DNA from: Amycolatopsis sp. NBC_01480 | Lineage (GTDB): Bacteria; Actinomycetota; Actinomycetes; Mycobacteriales; Pseudonocardiaceae | Assembly: GCF_036227205.1 (NCBI RefSeq) | Contig: NZ_CP109442.1 | Span: forward strand, 2,728,001-2,792,000 | Length of the DNA: 64,000 nt | Direction of reading: 5' to 3' | Shown here: positions 24,780 through 32,709 of the stretch, piece after piece | How the letters are laid out: each line of letters opens with the position of its first letter | How positions within the stretch are numbered: position 1 is the stretch's first letter | The notes under the pieces: generated by a model | What the model saw: the letters and a program-made list of their open reading frames with translations, nothing else | Told to the model about the DNA's origin: nothing | Database searches by the model: none | Program-made: the position numbers and the translations under genes

Positions 24780-25706
24780 TCAGAACGGCTCGTCCCCGAC
24801 GATCGCGACGCGCTCGGCCACGCGGACGTGCGGGTGGTAATCGTTGACCGCGTAGTGCTGGGTGGCGCGGTTGTCCCAGAACGCCACCGAATCCCGTTCC
24901 CAGCGGAAGCGGACCTGGAACTCCGGCGTGTGCGCCTGGAGGAAGAGGTACCGCAGCAGCCGGTCGCTCTCCGCCCGGTCCAGGCCGACGATGTGCGTGG
25001 TGAAGGACTGGTTCACGAACAGCGTGCGCCGCCCGGTCTCCGGGTGGGTGCGGACCACCGGGTGCTCGACCGGCGGGAACCGCTCCTGCCACCGGGCCAG
25101 CAGGTCGGGGTCGGTGAAGCGGTCGAAGCCGGGGATGAAGTCGTGCACGGCGGTGAGGCCGTCCACGCGCTCGCGGACGTCGGCCGGCAGGTTGTCGTAG
25201 GCCGCGCCCATGTCGGCCCACATCGTGTCGCCGCCGACCGGCGGGACCTCGACCAGGCGAAGCACGGAGCCCAGCGCCGGGTTCGGGCGCCACGTGACGT
25301 CGGTGTGCCAGATGTTCTCGTAACCCGGCATGCCGGCGCTGCGGGTGAACCGGACGACCTCGTCGGTCTCGCCGCGTTCGATGAACGGGTTGGTCTCCAG
25401 CTCGCCCCAGTTCGCGGCGAACGCACGCTGCTGCGCGGACGTGATGCGCTGGTCGCGGAAGAACAGCACCTTCCACTCCAGCAGCGCGCGGTTCAGCTCG
25501 GCGCGCAGCGCGGGGGTCAATGACGCTCCGAGGTCGACACCCGCGATTTCCGCCCCGATCACCCGGCCGAGTGGCCGCAGCCGGAACAGCTCGTACGGCC
25601 GGTCCCCGACCCCTTCGGGCCGGCGGCGCAGGGTGCGCGGACCCTCGACGATGCCGTCGTCGGGCACCGTGACGGAACGGAGGCGGGCGGGCAGGTCGAT
25701 CGACAC
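24780..25706 (-). CDS. TauD/TfdA-family Fe(II)/2-oxoglutarate dioxygenase
   Basis: A 308-residue dioxygenase. The iron ligands are H134-x-D136 (WHTDVTW) and the distal H284 (NRATQHYA); the 2-oxoglutarate-binding Arg lies in HVRVAERVAI. Other landmarks are LFFRDQ, GGDTMWADM and HPETGRRTLFVN. The family hydroxylates taurine, alkylsulfonates, 2,4-D and other acids. GTG 25706 was chosen because GGGGG lies 6 bases upstream; an open frame extends further but has no family similarity. No sulfonate ABC transporter is adjacent, so taurine is not assured. It is followed by the LEH-like gene. Confidence 0.9.
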   Translation of the reverse strand: MSIDLPARLRSVTVPDDGIVEGPRTLRRRPEGVGDRPYELFRLRPLGRVIGAEIAGVDLGASLTPALRAELNRALLEWKVLFFRDQRITSAQQRAFAANWGELETNPFIERGETDEVVRFTRSAGMPGYENIWHTDVTWRPNPALGSVLRLVEVPPVGGDTMWADMGAAYDNLPADVRERVDGLTAVHDFIPGFDRFTDPDLLARWQERFPPVEHPVVRTHPETGRRTLFVNQSFTTHIVGLDRAESDRLLRYLFLQAHTPEFQVRFRWERDSVAFWDNRATQHYAVNDYHPHVRVAERVAIVGDEPF

Positions 25707-26055
25707 GTGACGCCCCCGGGGTAGGAGAATTCGGCTTGGCTGAGCGGAAATTCGCCTACGCGGGCGGGGAGCCGAGGCGGCCGCGGCGCAGCAGCAGGGC
25801 CGTGACGCCCTCGCCGGCCGACCGGGCCGGGGCCCGACCGGCGAGCGGGTGGTCCCGGGTCGCTGGCATGACCCGATGATCGTCACGCGCCGGTCACAGG
25901 GTCAAGCTGCCTCACGATGTGGAATCGGCCATCGCCTGGCCGGGTGACCACACAGGATGTGATGGGGTTAGATCTCCCCCTACGGGGTGACGGATGGGGG
26001 CCCGCCCCTCGTGACCGGCCGCTCGTCGGGAGCGGCGCCCAGGGAGGGGAGTCCC
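25707..26055. other. Divergent intergenic region
   Basis: A 349-bp gap between the divergent dioxygenase and EspC-like genes. A 37-codon frame on the minus strand (25756-25869) ends 49 bp before the dioxygenase start. It could be a leader peptide but has no strong ribosome site. The right part, around 25950-26000, contains short dyads and is the likely promoter of the plus-strand gene. Confidence 0.45.
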
Positions 26056-26355
26056 ATGCCAGGTTCGACGAGCGAACGGCTGACCTCGGCAGCCGACGCA
26101 CTGGACAAGGCCGCGGCCGACGCCGACCAGGCCGCCGGCCGCTTCGCCGAAGCCCGCCTCGAGTCGACGCCCTTCGGCATCTCCGCGCCGGCCCGCGAGC
26201 TCGCCGCCCGCTGGGAAGCCGCCCTCGCCGCCCGCGACGTGGACGCCCGCGTCCTCGGCGACGCGACCTCCGACCTGGCCGGCCTGCTCCGCATGGCCGC
26301 GGGCGGCCACGCCGACCGCATCCGGCCGATCGTGGCCACGGCCCTGTTCAGCTGA
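26056..26355 (+). CDS. EspC-like / WXG100-superfamily small helical protein
   Basis: A 99-residue helical protein (SERLTSAADALDKAAADADQ in part, GISAPARELAARWEAAL, DLAGLLRMAAGGHADRI). It resembles ESX-secretion-associated EspC-type and type VII toxin N-terminal proteins: two helices, a central Trp and no signal peptide. AGGGAGGGG precedes ATG 26056. It is separated by a repeat-rich 670-bp region from a second helical protein at 27024, with which it probably works. No ESX core gene is nearby. Confidence 0.65.
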   Translation: MPGSTSERLTSAADALDKAAADADQAAGRFAEARLESTPFGISAPARELAARWEAALAARDVDARVLGDATSDLAGLLRMAAGGHADRIRPIVATALFS

Positions 26356-26470
26356 GCCTGGTGACCCGAGCCCGTTCCCTTGAGGGGTCCTGATGCCGTT
26401 CCCGCGCTCGGCGCTGCTTGTGCCGGTCGACCTGTCGCCAGGCCTCTTCGCCCGTCCCCGACCTGGTGGG

Positions 26471-26560
26471 TCCAAGCGCCCCAATGTGGCGTTCGGTGCG
26501 CTCAACGCAACCAACGCCACATTGGGTGCGCTCAACGCACCCAATGTGGCATTGGGGCGC
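26471..26560. repeat. 90-bp nested inverted repeat, copy 1
   Basis: Outer arms GCGCCCCAAT and ATTGGGGCGC enclose an inner 14-bp stem CCCAATGTGGCGTT/AACGCCACATTGGG and a third CCCAATGTGGC. It differs from copy 2 by a single base. Confidence 0.85.
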
Positions 26561-26882
26561 CTCGAGCAGGCTCTCGGCAGCGGATCCTCGACGCGCTCGG
26601 CGAAGGGGGCCTGATGCCAGTCCCGCACTCCGCGCCACTCGCGCCTGCCGCGCCCTCGCCCGTCCCCGACACGGCGACTCCCCGCAGCGGATCCTCGATG
26701 CCGTCAGCGGGGATTCTGATGCGACTCCCGCACTTCCCACCGATTGCGCCTCCCGGCCGCCCCCGACGCGGCGGCGCCAAGCGGCGGCCCCACGACGCGC
26801 TCGGCGGAGGGGTCCTGATGTCACTCCCGCACTTCGCGCCACTTGCGCCTGCCGCACCCTCGCCCGCCCTGGGCGTGGCAAT

Positions 26883-26972
26883 TCCAAGCGCCCCAATGTG
26901 GCGTTCGGTGCGTTCAACGCAACCAACGCCACATTGGGTGCGCTCAACGCACCCAATGTGGCATTGGGGCGC
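26883..26972. repeat. 90-bp nested inverted repeat, copy 2
   Basis: Same nested structure as the copy at 26471, 412 bp away in the same orientation. The one substitution is T for C in GTGCGTTCAACGC. The near identity implies recent duplication or gene conversion. Confidence 0.85.
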
Positions 26973-27023
26973 TTCAAGCAGGCCGTCGGCGGCGCTCCCG
27001 ACGCGCACGGCGGAGGGGTTCTG

Positions 27024-27593
27024 ATGCCGTTCCTGCATCCGGTGCTGGAGCAGGCCGCCATGGTGTTGGAGCCGTTGCGGGTTGCGGGGGCGCGGCTCGG
27101 GGCGCCCAATCCCGTTGCGGCGTTGCGGCAGATCGACTGTTCACCGCAGGCCATCCGTGAGTCCGCGCGCAAGCTTTCCAGTGGACGCGACGTGCTCGTC
27201 ACCGCGCGGCTGCAGTTCGAGGGCGGGGCGCACCGCGCGGAACGGCGCTGGGGCGGCGAGCCGGCCGCGCTCTTCCGCAGCCGCGCCGACGAGCTGGACG
27301 CGCACTACCGCCAAGCCGCGGAAGCCGCCGCGCGGACCGCGGCCGTCGGGCTGGACCTTGCCGATCTTCTGGACCGGCTGGCCGTCCAGACCGCCGAGCA
27401 GGTCACGTCGATTGCGGCGGCCGCGCAGTCGGCGGCGGAAGCCGTGCTGGCCGGTGACCGTTCGACGGACGTCGTCTACCCCGTGACGTCGGCCTGCCAC
27501 TCGGTCGCGAAGGCCGTCGCGGCGGGCGTTTCGACGATCGTCGAGACTATTCCCGTCCTGGAACCCTTCAGCACTCCGGTGACCCCGGGCTGA
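27024..27593 (+). CDS. WXG-like helical protein (ESX-substrate type)
   Basis: A 189-residue Ala-rich helical protein with RRWGGEPAALFRSRADEL at its centre, which includes a W-G-G turn like the WXG motif. No signal peptide or membrane helix is certain. The ribosome site CGGAGGGG precedes ATG 27024, which also overlaps the stop of the upstream repeat-coded frame (TGATG). It is likely the partner of the EspC-like protein at 26056. Other type VII-like genes lie at 16462-20125 and 50347-53576. Confidence 0.7.
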   Translation: MPFLHPVLEQAAMVLEPLRVAGARLGAPNPVAALRQIDCSPQAIRESARKLSSGRDVLVTARLQFEGGAHRAERRWGGEPAALFRSRADELDAHYRQAAEAAARTAAVGLDLADLLDRLAVQTAEQVTSIAAAAQSAAEAVLAGDRSTDVVYPVTSACHSVAKAVAAGVSTIVETIPVLEPFSTPVTPG

Positions 27594-27602
27594 CAGAGTC
27601 CA

Positions 27603-28424
27603 CTAAGGACGATCAGTTTTCACGCCGGTGACGAACCCGCCGCTCGCCGGGTCCTCGGACGGCCGCCCGTACCCCGCGGCGAGTTCGGCGCGCGAGAACG
27701 TCTCGGGCCGCCAACCGTGTTCGGCCAGCCATTCCGGCGCGGTGCCGCCGAGACCGCCCTTCCACAGACTGGTGACGGACTCGCCGTTCGCCACCGCGCG
27801 GGCCCGCTGAAGAAGACCGTCCCGATCCGCCTGCGGCCGGTGCTCGAAGGAGATCCGGCTGCCGGGCGCGGACAGCGCGGTGACGTCCGCGAGCAAGCGC
27901 GCGGCATCGTCGTAGTCGAGGTAAACGAGCAGCCCCTCGGCGAGCCACGCGGTCGGCCGTCCGGGCGCGAAACCGGCTTCGCGCAACGCCGCGGGCCAAT
28001 CGTCGCGCAGGTCGACCGGGACCACCACGCGCTCGCACCGCGGTTCGGCGGACCGCGCGGCCAGCACGGAATCCTTGAACTCCAGCACATCCGGCAGGTC
28101 CAGCTCGAACAGCCGGGTGCCCTCGGGCCAGTCCAGCCGGAACGCCCGCGCGTCGAGCCCCGCCGCGAGCAGCACGACCTGGTCCGCGCCGGCGAGGAAG
28201 TCGTCGAAGAACCGGGTCCGGATCGCCACCTGCTCGGCGAACACCCGGCCGACACCGTCGCCTCGCTCTTCCGCCGAGAACAACGCCTGCCCCGCCCGGA
28301 AAAACGCGCCCGCGTAAGGATCCTCGAACAACCGATCCGGCCGCCCGCTCTCCAACGCCCGCAACCCGGCCACCCCGACCGCAGTCCGGCTGACCGGAGG
28401 CAGCGCTTCCGCAGAGCTACTCAC
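27603..28424 (-). CDS. S-adenosylmethionine-dependent methyltransferase (TIGR00027/LCMT type)
   Basis: A 273-residue methyltransferase of the leucine carboxyl methyltransferase-like family common in actinobacteria. Landmarks: SRTAVGVAGLRALES, LFEDPYAGAFF, VVLLAAGLDARAFRLDWPEG in part, LFELDLPDVLEFK, TAWLAEGLLVYLD. These form the SAM site and the family signature. The methyl acceptor is unknown; many relatives modify polyketides or small acids. GTG start 28424. It stands alone, convergent with the WXG-like gene 9 bp away. Confidence 0.88.
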   Translation of the reverse strand: MSSSAEALPPVSRTAVGVAGLRALESGRPDRLFEDPYAGAFFRAGQALFSAEERGDGVGRVFAEQVAIRTRFFDDFLAGADQVVLLAAGLDARAFRLDWPEGTRLFELDLPDVLEFKDSVLAARSAEPRCERVVVPVDLRDDWPAALREAGFAPGRPTAWLAEGLLVYLDYDDAARLLADVTALSAPGSRISFEHRPQADRDGLLQRARAVANGESVTSLWKGGLGGTAPEWLAEHGWRPETFSRAELAAGYGRPSEDPASGGFVTGVKTDRP

Positions 28425-28526
28425 TACCCCACCCTAAAACCGCACGACCAACGCGATGGTGACCACCACCGGGGGTCCGGGGCTAGCCGCCGGGCGGGCC
28501 CGGGGTTGCACCCCGGAAAAAACGCC

Positions 28527-28567
28527 AGGCGAGGTGCGCCCGCGCTTTTTGCGGGCACACCTCGCCT
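28527..28567 (-). terminator. Intrinsic terminator of tRNA-Ser(CGA)
   Basis: AGGCGAGGTG...CACCTCGCCT with inner GCCCGC/GCGGGC form a long hairpin 8 bp past the tRNA on the minus strand. It is followed on that strand by GGCG and six Ts. This is a textbook intrinsic terminator, rare in this G+C range. Confidence 0.88.
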
Positions 28568-28575
28568 GAGAATGG

Positions 28576-28663
28576 CGGTGGCGGTGGGATTTGAACCCAC
28601 GGACGGGGATTAGCCGTCACACGATTTCGAGTCGTGCTCCTTCGGCCGCTCGGACACGCCACC
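28576..28663 (-). tRNA. tRNA-Ser (anticodon CGA)
   Basis: An 88-base class II tRNA on the minus strand. Acceptor GGTGGCG/CGCCACC with discriminator G, anticodon stem CACGA/TCGTG around CTCGAAA (anticodon CGA at 28627-28629), a long variable arm and T-loop GGGTTCAAATCCC. No encoded CCA. It reads UCG codons. Confidence 0.96.
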
Positions 28664-28707
28664 GCCGAGAAATATACCGGACCCCTCTCGGACACCCGGA
28701 GCGGGGT

Positions 28708-29148
28708 TCAGGAGAGCTGGGCGCGGCGGGTGGCGAAGTAGGTCTCGAGCAGGCCGGCGCATTCGTCGGCCAGCACGCCGCCGTGGACTTCCGGGCGGTG
28801 GTTGAGCCGGCGGTCGCGCACGACGTCCCACAGGGACGACACGGCGCCGGTCTTCGGTTCCCACGCGCCGAACACCAGGCGGGAGATCCGGGCGAGCACC
28901 AGGGCGCCCGCGCACATCGTGCAGGGCTCCAGCGTCACGGCGAGGGTGCAGCCCTCCAGGCGCCAGCCGTCGCCGTGGACGCGGGCGGCGGCGCGCAGGG
29001 CGAGGATCTCCGCATGGGCAGTGGGGTCGCCCAGTTCGACGCGGGCGTTGCGGGCCGCCGCGAGGGGGCGGCCGTCAGGGCCGAACACCACGGCGCCGAT
29101 GGGCACATCGGCGCCTGGGCCGCGGGCCGCCTCGAGGGCGGCCTGCAC
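28708..29148 (-). CDS. tadA: tRNA adenosine(34) deaminase
   Basis: A 146-residue zinc-dependent deaminase that converts A34 to inosine in tRNA-Arg(ACG). The zinc/catalytic motifs are HAE (THAEILALR) and PCTMC (TLEPCTMCAGAL). The start is uncertain: GTG 29148 gives a normal-length protein, while an ATG at 29217 would overlap the upstream gene by 46 bp. It is directly downstream of the tadA-associated gene, a pairing conserved in actinobacteria. Essential in most bacteria. Confidence 0.92.
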   Translation of the reverse strand: MQAALEAARGPGADVPIGAVVFGPDGRPLAAARNARVELGDPTAHAEILALRAAARVHGDGWRLEGCTLAVTLEPCTMCAGALVLARISRLVFGAWEPKTGAVSSLWDVVRDRRLNHRPEVHGGVLADECAGLLETYFATRRAQLS

Positions 29149-29171
29149 GGCCTCGGTGTCGGCCGGGCGTC

Positions 29172-29654
29172 TCAGAGCTCGTCCAGCAGCTTGGTGAACT
29201 CGGGCGCGAACCCGCATCTCTGGGCCACCATCTGCAACTGCTCATCCGGGTAGAGATCCACCTCTCCGACGATAACTTCCAGCTCGACGCCCGGCAGCCC
29301 GAGATCGGTCAGGATCTCGAGGTCGCCCTCCGGCCAGACGGCTTCGTCGTCCTCGTCGGGCGGGTCGACGCGCAGGACGTCCAGCACGTCGGCGGCGATG
29401 TCGTAGTCCAGTGCCGCGGCCGCGTCCGAAAGCAGCAGCGACGGCCCCCGCGGGCTCGGCCGGACGATCACGAAGAACTCGTCGTCCACGGCCAGCAGCC
29501 CGAACGCCGCCCCGGTCGAGCGGAGTTTCCCCAGCTCGGTGATCGCCGCGTCCAGCTCTGTGAGCGCCGCGGGATCGAGCGCACTGCACCGCCACCGACC
29601 GTCTTCTCGGACCACAGCCATCGCGAAGCCCGTGACCGGCTCTTGCACCGCCAT
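29172..29654 (-). CDS. tRNA adenosine deaminase-associated protein
   Basis: A 160-residue acidic protein of the family annotated as tRNA adenosine deaminase-associated, found next to tadA in actinobacteria. Landmarks: GFAMAVVREDGRWRCSAL, FGLLAVDDEFFVIVRP, LLSDAAAALDYDIAADVLD in pieces, and an Asp/Glu-rich stretch near residue 105. No enzymatic motif. ATG 29654 was chosen; GTG 29693 is a longer option. It lies 23 bp before tadA. Confidence 0.85.
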   Translation of the reverse strand: MAVQEPVTGFAMAVVREDGRWRCSALDPAALTELDAAITELGKLRSTGAAFGLLAVDDEFFVIVRPSPRGPSLLLSDAAAALDYDIAADVLDVLRVDPPDEDDEAVWPEGDLEILTDLGLPGVELEVIVGEVDLYPDEQLQMVAQRCGFAPEFTKLLDEL

Positions 29655-29730
29655 GCGCACACCGTATTCCGCCGGGGAAACGAGCGCACGCACGGTGCAC
29701 CCGAAGGGGCCGGGGTGCCACTATCGAATC

Positions 29731-30963
29731 ATGACCGGACCCACCGACCTGCCCACTCTCCCCGGCACCCCGTTCGCCGGGCTGCTCGCCGAAGCGCGGG
29801 CGCTGCAGGACCGCACCGTCGACCTCCGCCGGGCCCTGCACCGCCGTCCGGAGCAGGGCCTGCGGCTGCCGAGGACGCAGCAGGCGATCCGCGCGACGCT
29901 CGCCGACCTGCCGATCGAGTTCACCGAGGGCCGTTCGACGACGTCGCTCACCGGCGTCCTGCGCGGCGCCCGCCCGGGCCCGGCCGTGCTGCTGCGCGGC
30001 GACATGGACGCGCTGCCGCTGCACGAGGACACCGGCCTGGAGTTCGCCTCCGAGGTCGACGATTCGATGCACGCCTGCGGGCACGACACGCACGTGGCGA
30101 TGCTGGCGTCGGCCGCACGGCTGCTCGCCGGGCGCGTCGACGAGCTGGCCGGCTCGGTGGTGTTCATGTTCCAGCCCGGTGAAGAGGGTGACCACGGCGC
30201 GCGGCACATGATCCACGAGGGCGTGCTGGACGCCGCGGGCCCGCGGGTTTCGCGCGCCTTCGCCCTGCACTCGATGGCGACGATGCCCAGCGGCGTCCTG
30301 CGGGTGCGCGGCGGGACGATCATGGCGTCGGCGGACACGTTCCGGGTCGAGGTGACCGGCCGCGGCGGGCACGGCTCGATGCCGCACGAGGCGATCGACC
30401 CGGTGCCGGCGGCAGCCGCGATGGTCGGCGCCCTGCAGACGATGGTGACGCGCCGCATCCCGGTGTTCGACCCGGCGGTGATCTCGGTGACCCGCATCGA
30501 GGCCGGCACGACCACGAACATCATCCCCGAGACGGCGGTGCTCCAGGGGACCATTCGCGCCCTGTCGGAGCACACGCGCGCGCTGATCCGCGAGGAGCTG
30601 CCGAAGGTCTGCACGTCCATCGGCGAGGCCCACGGCTGCCGCGTGCTGGCCGACGTCGACCCGGGCTACCCGGTGACGGTGAACGACGACGCCGTCGCCG
30701 CCCACGTGCTGGCCCTCGCCGCCGAAGTGCTCGGCCCGGAGAACGCCGAGGAGATCGGGGTCCCCAGTATGGCGGCCGAGGACTTTTCCTATGTGCTGCA
30801 ACGGGTTCCGGGTGCGTTTGCGTTCCTCGGCGCCTGCCCGCCCGGGGTGGATGCCAAGACCGCCCCGAACAACCACTCCAACCGCGTGGTGTTCGACGAG
30901 GACGCGATGCCCAGCGGCGTGGCGATGCACGCGGCCTTCGCCCTGGCCGCCTTGCGGGATTAA
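29731..30963 (+). CDS. M20-family amidohydrolase (hippurate/N-acyl-amino-acid hydrolase type)
   Basis: A 410-residue cytosolic metalloenzyme of subfamily M20D. The metal ligands are seen in GDMDALPL, MHACGHDTH, PGEEGDHGARHM and HSNRVVFDED. The lid domain is intact (GRGGHGSMPHEAIDPV). Members split N-acyl amino acids, hippurate or IAA conjugates. ATG 29731, weak ribosome site. The HbpS-like gene follows after 25 bp. Confidence 0.9.
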   Translation: MTGPTDLPTLPGTPFAGLLAEARALQDRTVDLRRALHRRPEQGLRLPRTQQAIRATLADLPIEFTEGRSTTSLTGVLRGARPGPAVLLRGDMDALPLHEDTGLEFASEVDDSMHACGHDTHVAMLASAARLLAGRVDELAGSVVFMFQPGEEGDHGARHMIHEGVLDAAGPRVSRAFALHSMATMPSGVLRVRGGTIMASADTFRVEVTGRGGHGSMPHEAIDPVPAAAAMVGALQTMVTRRIPVFDPAVISVTRIEAGTTTNIIPETAVLQGTIRALSEHTRALIREELPKVCTSIGEAHGCRVLADVDPGYPVTVNDDAVAAHVLALAAEVLGPENAEEIGVPSMAAEDFSYVLQRVPGAFAFLGACPPGVDAKTAPNNHSNRVVFDEDAMPSGVAMHAAFALAALRD

Positions 30964-30964
30964 A

Positions 30965-30975
30965 CAACAGTGTTG
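30965..30975. promoter_or_regulatory. Short dyad between amidohydrolase and UPF0303 genes
   Basis: CAACA-G-TGTTG, a perfect 11-bp dyad in an AT-rich 25-bp gap just before the ATG at 30989. It could be an operator or part of the promoter of the downstream gene. Confidence 0.35.
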
Positions 30976-30988
30976 ATTTAATAGCGGC

Positions 30989-31447
30989 ATGACGACCGTT
31001 ACCGAGCTTCTCGAGCAAGAGGACCGGCTCACCTTCACCCGGTTCGACAACGAGACCGCGCTGGCGCTCGGCGAGCACCTGCTGGCCGAAGCGCGGGCGC
31101 GGGCTCTGCCGGTGACGATCTCGGTCCGACGGAACGGCCAGCGCCTGTTCCACGCCGCGCTGCCGGGCACGTCCGCCGACAACGACGCGTGGATCGAGCG
31201 CAAGAGCCGCGTCGTCGACCGCTACGGGCACAGCTCGTTCCTGGTCGGCACGCAGTTCCGCGAGAAGGGCAGCTCGTTCGAGGCCGACTCACGCCTCGAC
31301 CCAGACCTGTACGCGGCGCACGGCGGCGTGTTCCCGGTGATCGTCGCGGGCGTCGGGCCGGTCGGCACCGTCGGCGTCTCGGGCCTGCCGCAGGCCGACG
31401 ACCACGCGTTTGTCGTCGAGCAGCTGACGTCTTTCCTGGCTCGCTGA
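30989..31447 (+). CDS. UPF0303 / HbpS-GlcG-like protein
   Basis: A 152-residue protein of the UPF0303 group within the GlcG/HbpS (DUF336) fold. Landmarks: LLEQEDRLTF, FDNETALALGEHLLAEA, GHSSFLVG, AAHGGVFPV and GVGPVGTVGVSGLPQADDH in part. Relatives bind heme or act with oxidoreductases; annotation as heme-degrading is by family only. It is downstream of the amidohydrolase gene. Confidence 0.85.
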   Translation: MTTVTELLEQEDRLTFTRFDNETALALGEHLLAEARARALPVTISVRRNGQRLFHAALPGTSADNDAWIERKSRVVDRYGHSSFLVGTQFREKGSSFEADSRLDPDLYAAHGGVFPVIVAGVGPVGTVGVSGLPQADDHAFVVEQLTSFLAR

Positions 31448-31557
31448 TCCCGGCACGGCCAGAACCCGCCGTCGATCAGGCCACCTGACCCAAGACCCAG
31501 GACGCCCGCCCCGTGCTAGTCTCCTCGGGTCGGTGCACATCATATATCAGATCGGAC

Positions 31558-32466
31558 ATGCCAGTGGTGTTCGAAACACAGCGGCGGCGGCTGGCCGGCG
31601 TGGTCGCGATCCCCGTGACGCCCTTCCTCGGCGACGGCGAGATCGACGAGGAGACGTACTGCCGGCTGGTCGAGCGGCTGACCACCAGCGGCATCGAGGT
31701 GGTCACGCCCAACGGGAACACCGGGGAGTTCTACGCGCTCGACGGGCCCGAGACGCGGCTGTGCCTCGAGCTGGCCGTCAAGCGGGCGCACGGCGCGAGC
31801 GTGCTGGCGGGCGTCGGGCACGATCTGCGCTCCGCGGTCAAGGCCGCGCGGCACGCCCGGGACACCGGCGCGGACATGATCATGATCCACCAGCCGGTGC
31901 ATCCCTATGTTTCGCGCGACGGCTGGGTCGAGTACCACCGGACGATCGCCGAGGCGGTGCCCGAGCTCGGCGTGGTCCTCTACATCCGCAACCCCGCCAT
32001 CTCCGGGGAAGAGCTGGCCCGCCTCGGCGACGCCGCGCCGAACGTGATCGGCGTCAAGTACGCGGTGCCGGACCCGGTGCACTTCGCGACCGTCGCGCGC
32101 GAAGCGGGTTACGAGCGCTTCGTGTGGATCGCCGGCCTGGCCGAACTGTCCGCGCCTGGTTACTTCGCCGTCGGCGCGACCGGCTTCACCTCCGGACTGG
32201 TGAACGTCGACCCGAGGATTTCGCTGGACCTGTACGCCAAGCTCAGCACCCGCGACTTCGCGGGCGCGATGAAGATCTGGGAGCGCATCCGGCCGTTCGA
32301 ACAGATGCGTGCGGCCGAAGGGAACGCCAACAACGTCAGCGTCGTCAAGGACGCGCTCTCGCAATTGGGCCTGTGCCGTCCGGACGTCCGCCCGCCGAGC
32401 CGTCTGCTCACCGCGCCGGAGCGGGAACGGCTGTTCGGACTGCTGTCCTCATGGGGACTTTCGTAG
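31558..32466 (+). CDS. DHDPS/N-acetylneuraminate lyase-family aldolase or dehydratase
   Basis: A 302-residue class I aldolase. The Schiff-base lysine is K167 (GVKYAV) and the catalytic Tyr is Y142 (YIRNP). The GTTGE signature is varied to GNTGE (residues 52-56). The non-canonical residues and C-terminal length argue against lysine-pathway dapA and toward a sugar-acid dehydratase/aldolase such as 5-dehydro-4-deoxyglucarate dehydratase. No ribosome site precedes ATG 31558. A TATATC element about 10 bases before the ATG suggests a leaderless transcript. Confidence 0.85.
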   Translation: MPVVFETQRRRLAGVVAIPVTPFLGDGEIDEETYCRLVERLTTSGIEVVTPNGNTGEFYALDGPETRLCLELAVKRAHGASVLAGVGHDLRSAVKAARHARDTGADMIMIHQPVHPYVSRDGWVEYHRTIAEAVPELGVVLYIRNPAISGEELARLGDAAPNVIGVKYAVPDPVHFATVAREAGYERFVWIAGLAELSAPGYFAVGATGFTSGLVNVDPRISLDLYAKLSTRDFAGAMKIWERIRPFEQMRAAEGNANNVSVVKDALSQLGLCRPDVRPPSRLLTAPERERLFGLLSSWGLS

Positions 32467-32581
32467 GCGGCCGAACGGGCCGCTCGCGCCGACGCCGCCG
32501 GTGATGTCCGCGTAATACCGTTGACCATACGCCTGTTTCGGTTCCGCCAGGGGAATTGCCATCGCCGCGCAGGAGTGAGAG

Positions 32582-32622
32582 GCTGGGCGCAGGCCGCGAT
32601 GCCATCGCGGCCAGGCCCCAGC
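32582..32622 (+). promoter_or_regulatory. Stable hairpin in the desaturase upstream region
   Basis: GGCCGCGAT-gcc-ATCGCGGCC with outer GCTGGG/CCCAGC arms lies between the lyase and desaturase genes, ending 88 bp before the desaturase ATG. It could be a terminator for the lyase gene or an mRNA leader structure of the desaturase. Confidence 0.5.
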
Positions 32623-32709
32623 GCCCTTCTCCCGGACTGGACCCGGACCCGTCGTGGCCGGAAAACCGTCGCTGGACAAGCATCTCGCCTGAACCAGAGC
32701 GGTGTCGTC

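Larger units (their letters stand above)
26381..27023 (+). other. Four degenerate copies of a ribosome-site/start module
   Basis: Between the two helical-protein genes the pattern G-rich ribosome site, 2-3 bases, CTGATG, then CC-rich codons recurs with ATGs at 26393, 26614, 26719 and 26818, and finally at the real start 27024. Spacings are 221, 105, 99 and 206 bp; the first and last are longer because each holds a 90-bp palindromic repeat. The modules at 26614, 26719 and 26818 share the reading frame ending at 27024 and encode Pro-rich repeats (PHSAPLAPAAPSP, PHFPPIAPPGRP, PHFAPLAPAAPSP). TGATG overlaps occur at 26614 and 27024. These frames look like repeat-borne debris, but each keeps a usable start site. 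Confidence 0.7.

Noticed and set aside
25756..25869. 37-residue leader peptide gene
   Set aside because: No convincing ribosome site and no cysteine or other amino-acid run typical of attenuator leaders. Left as a question in a finding.
26614..27024. 137-residue Pro-rich protein gene
   Set aside because: The frame is made of repeated start modules and a palindrome, with no domain. Reported as repeat region, not as a CDS.
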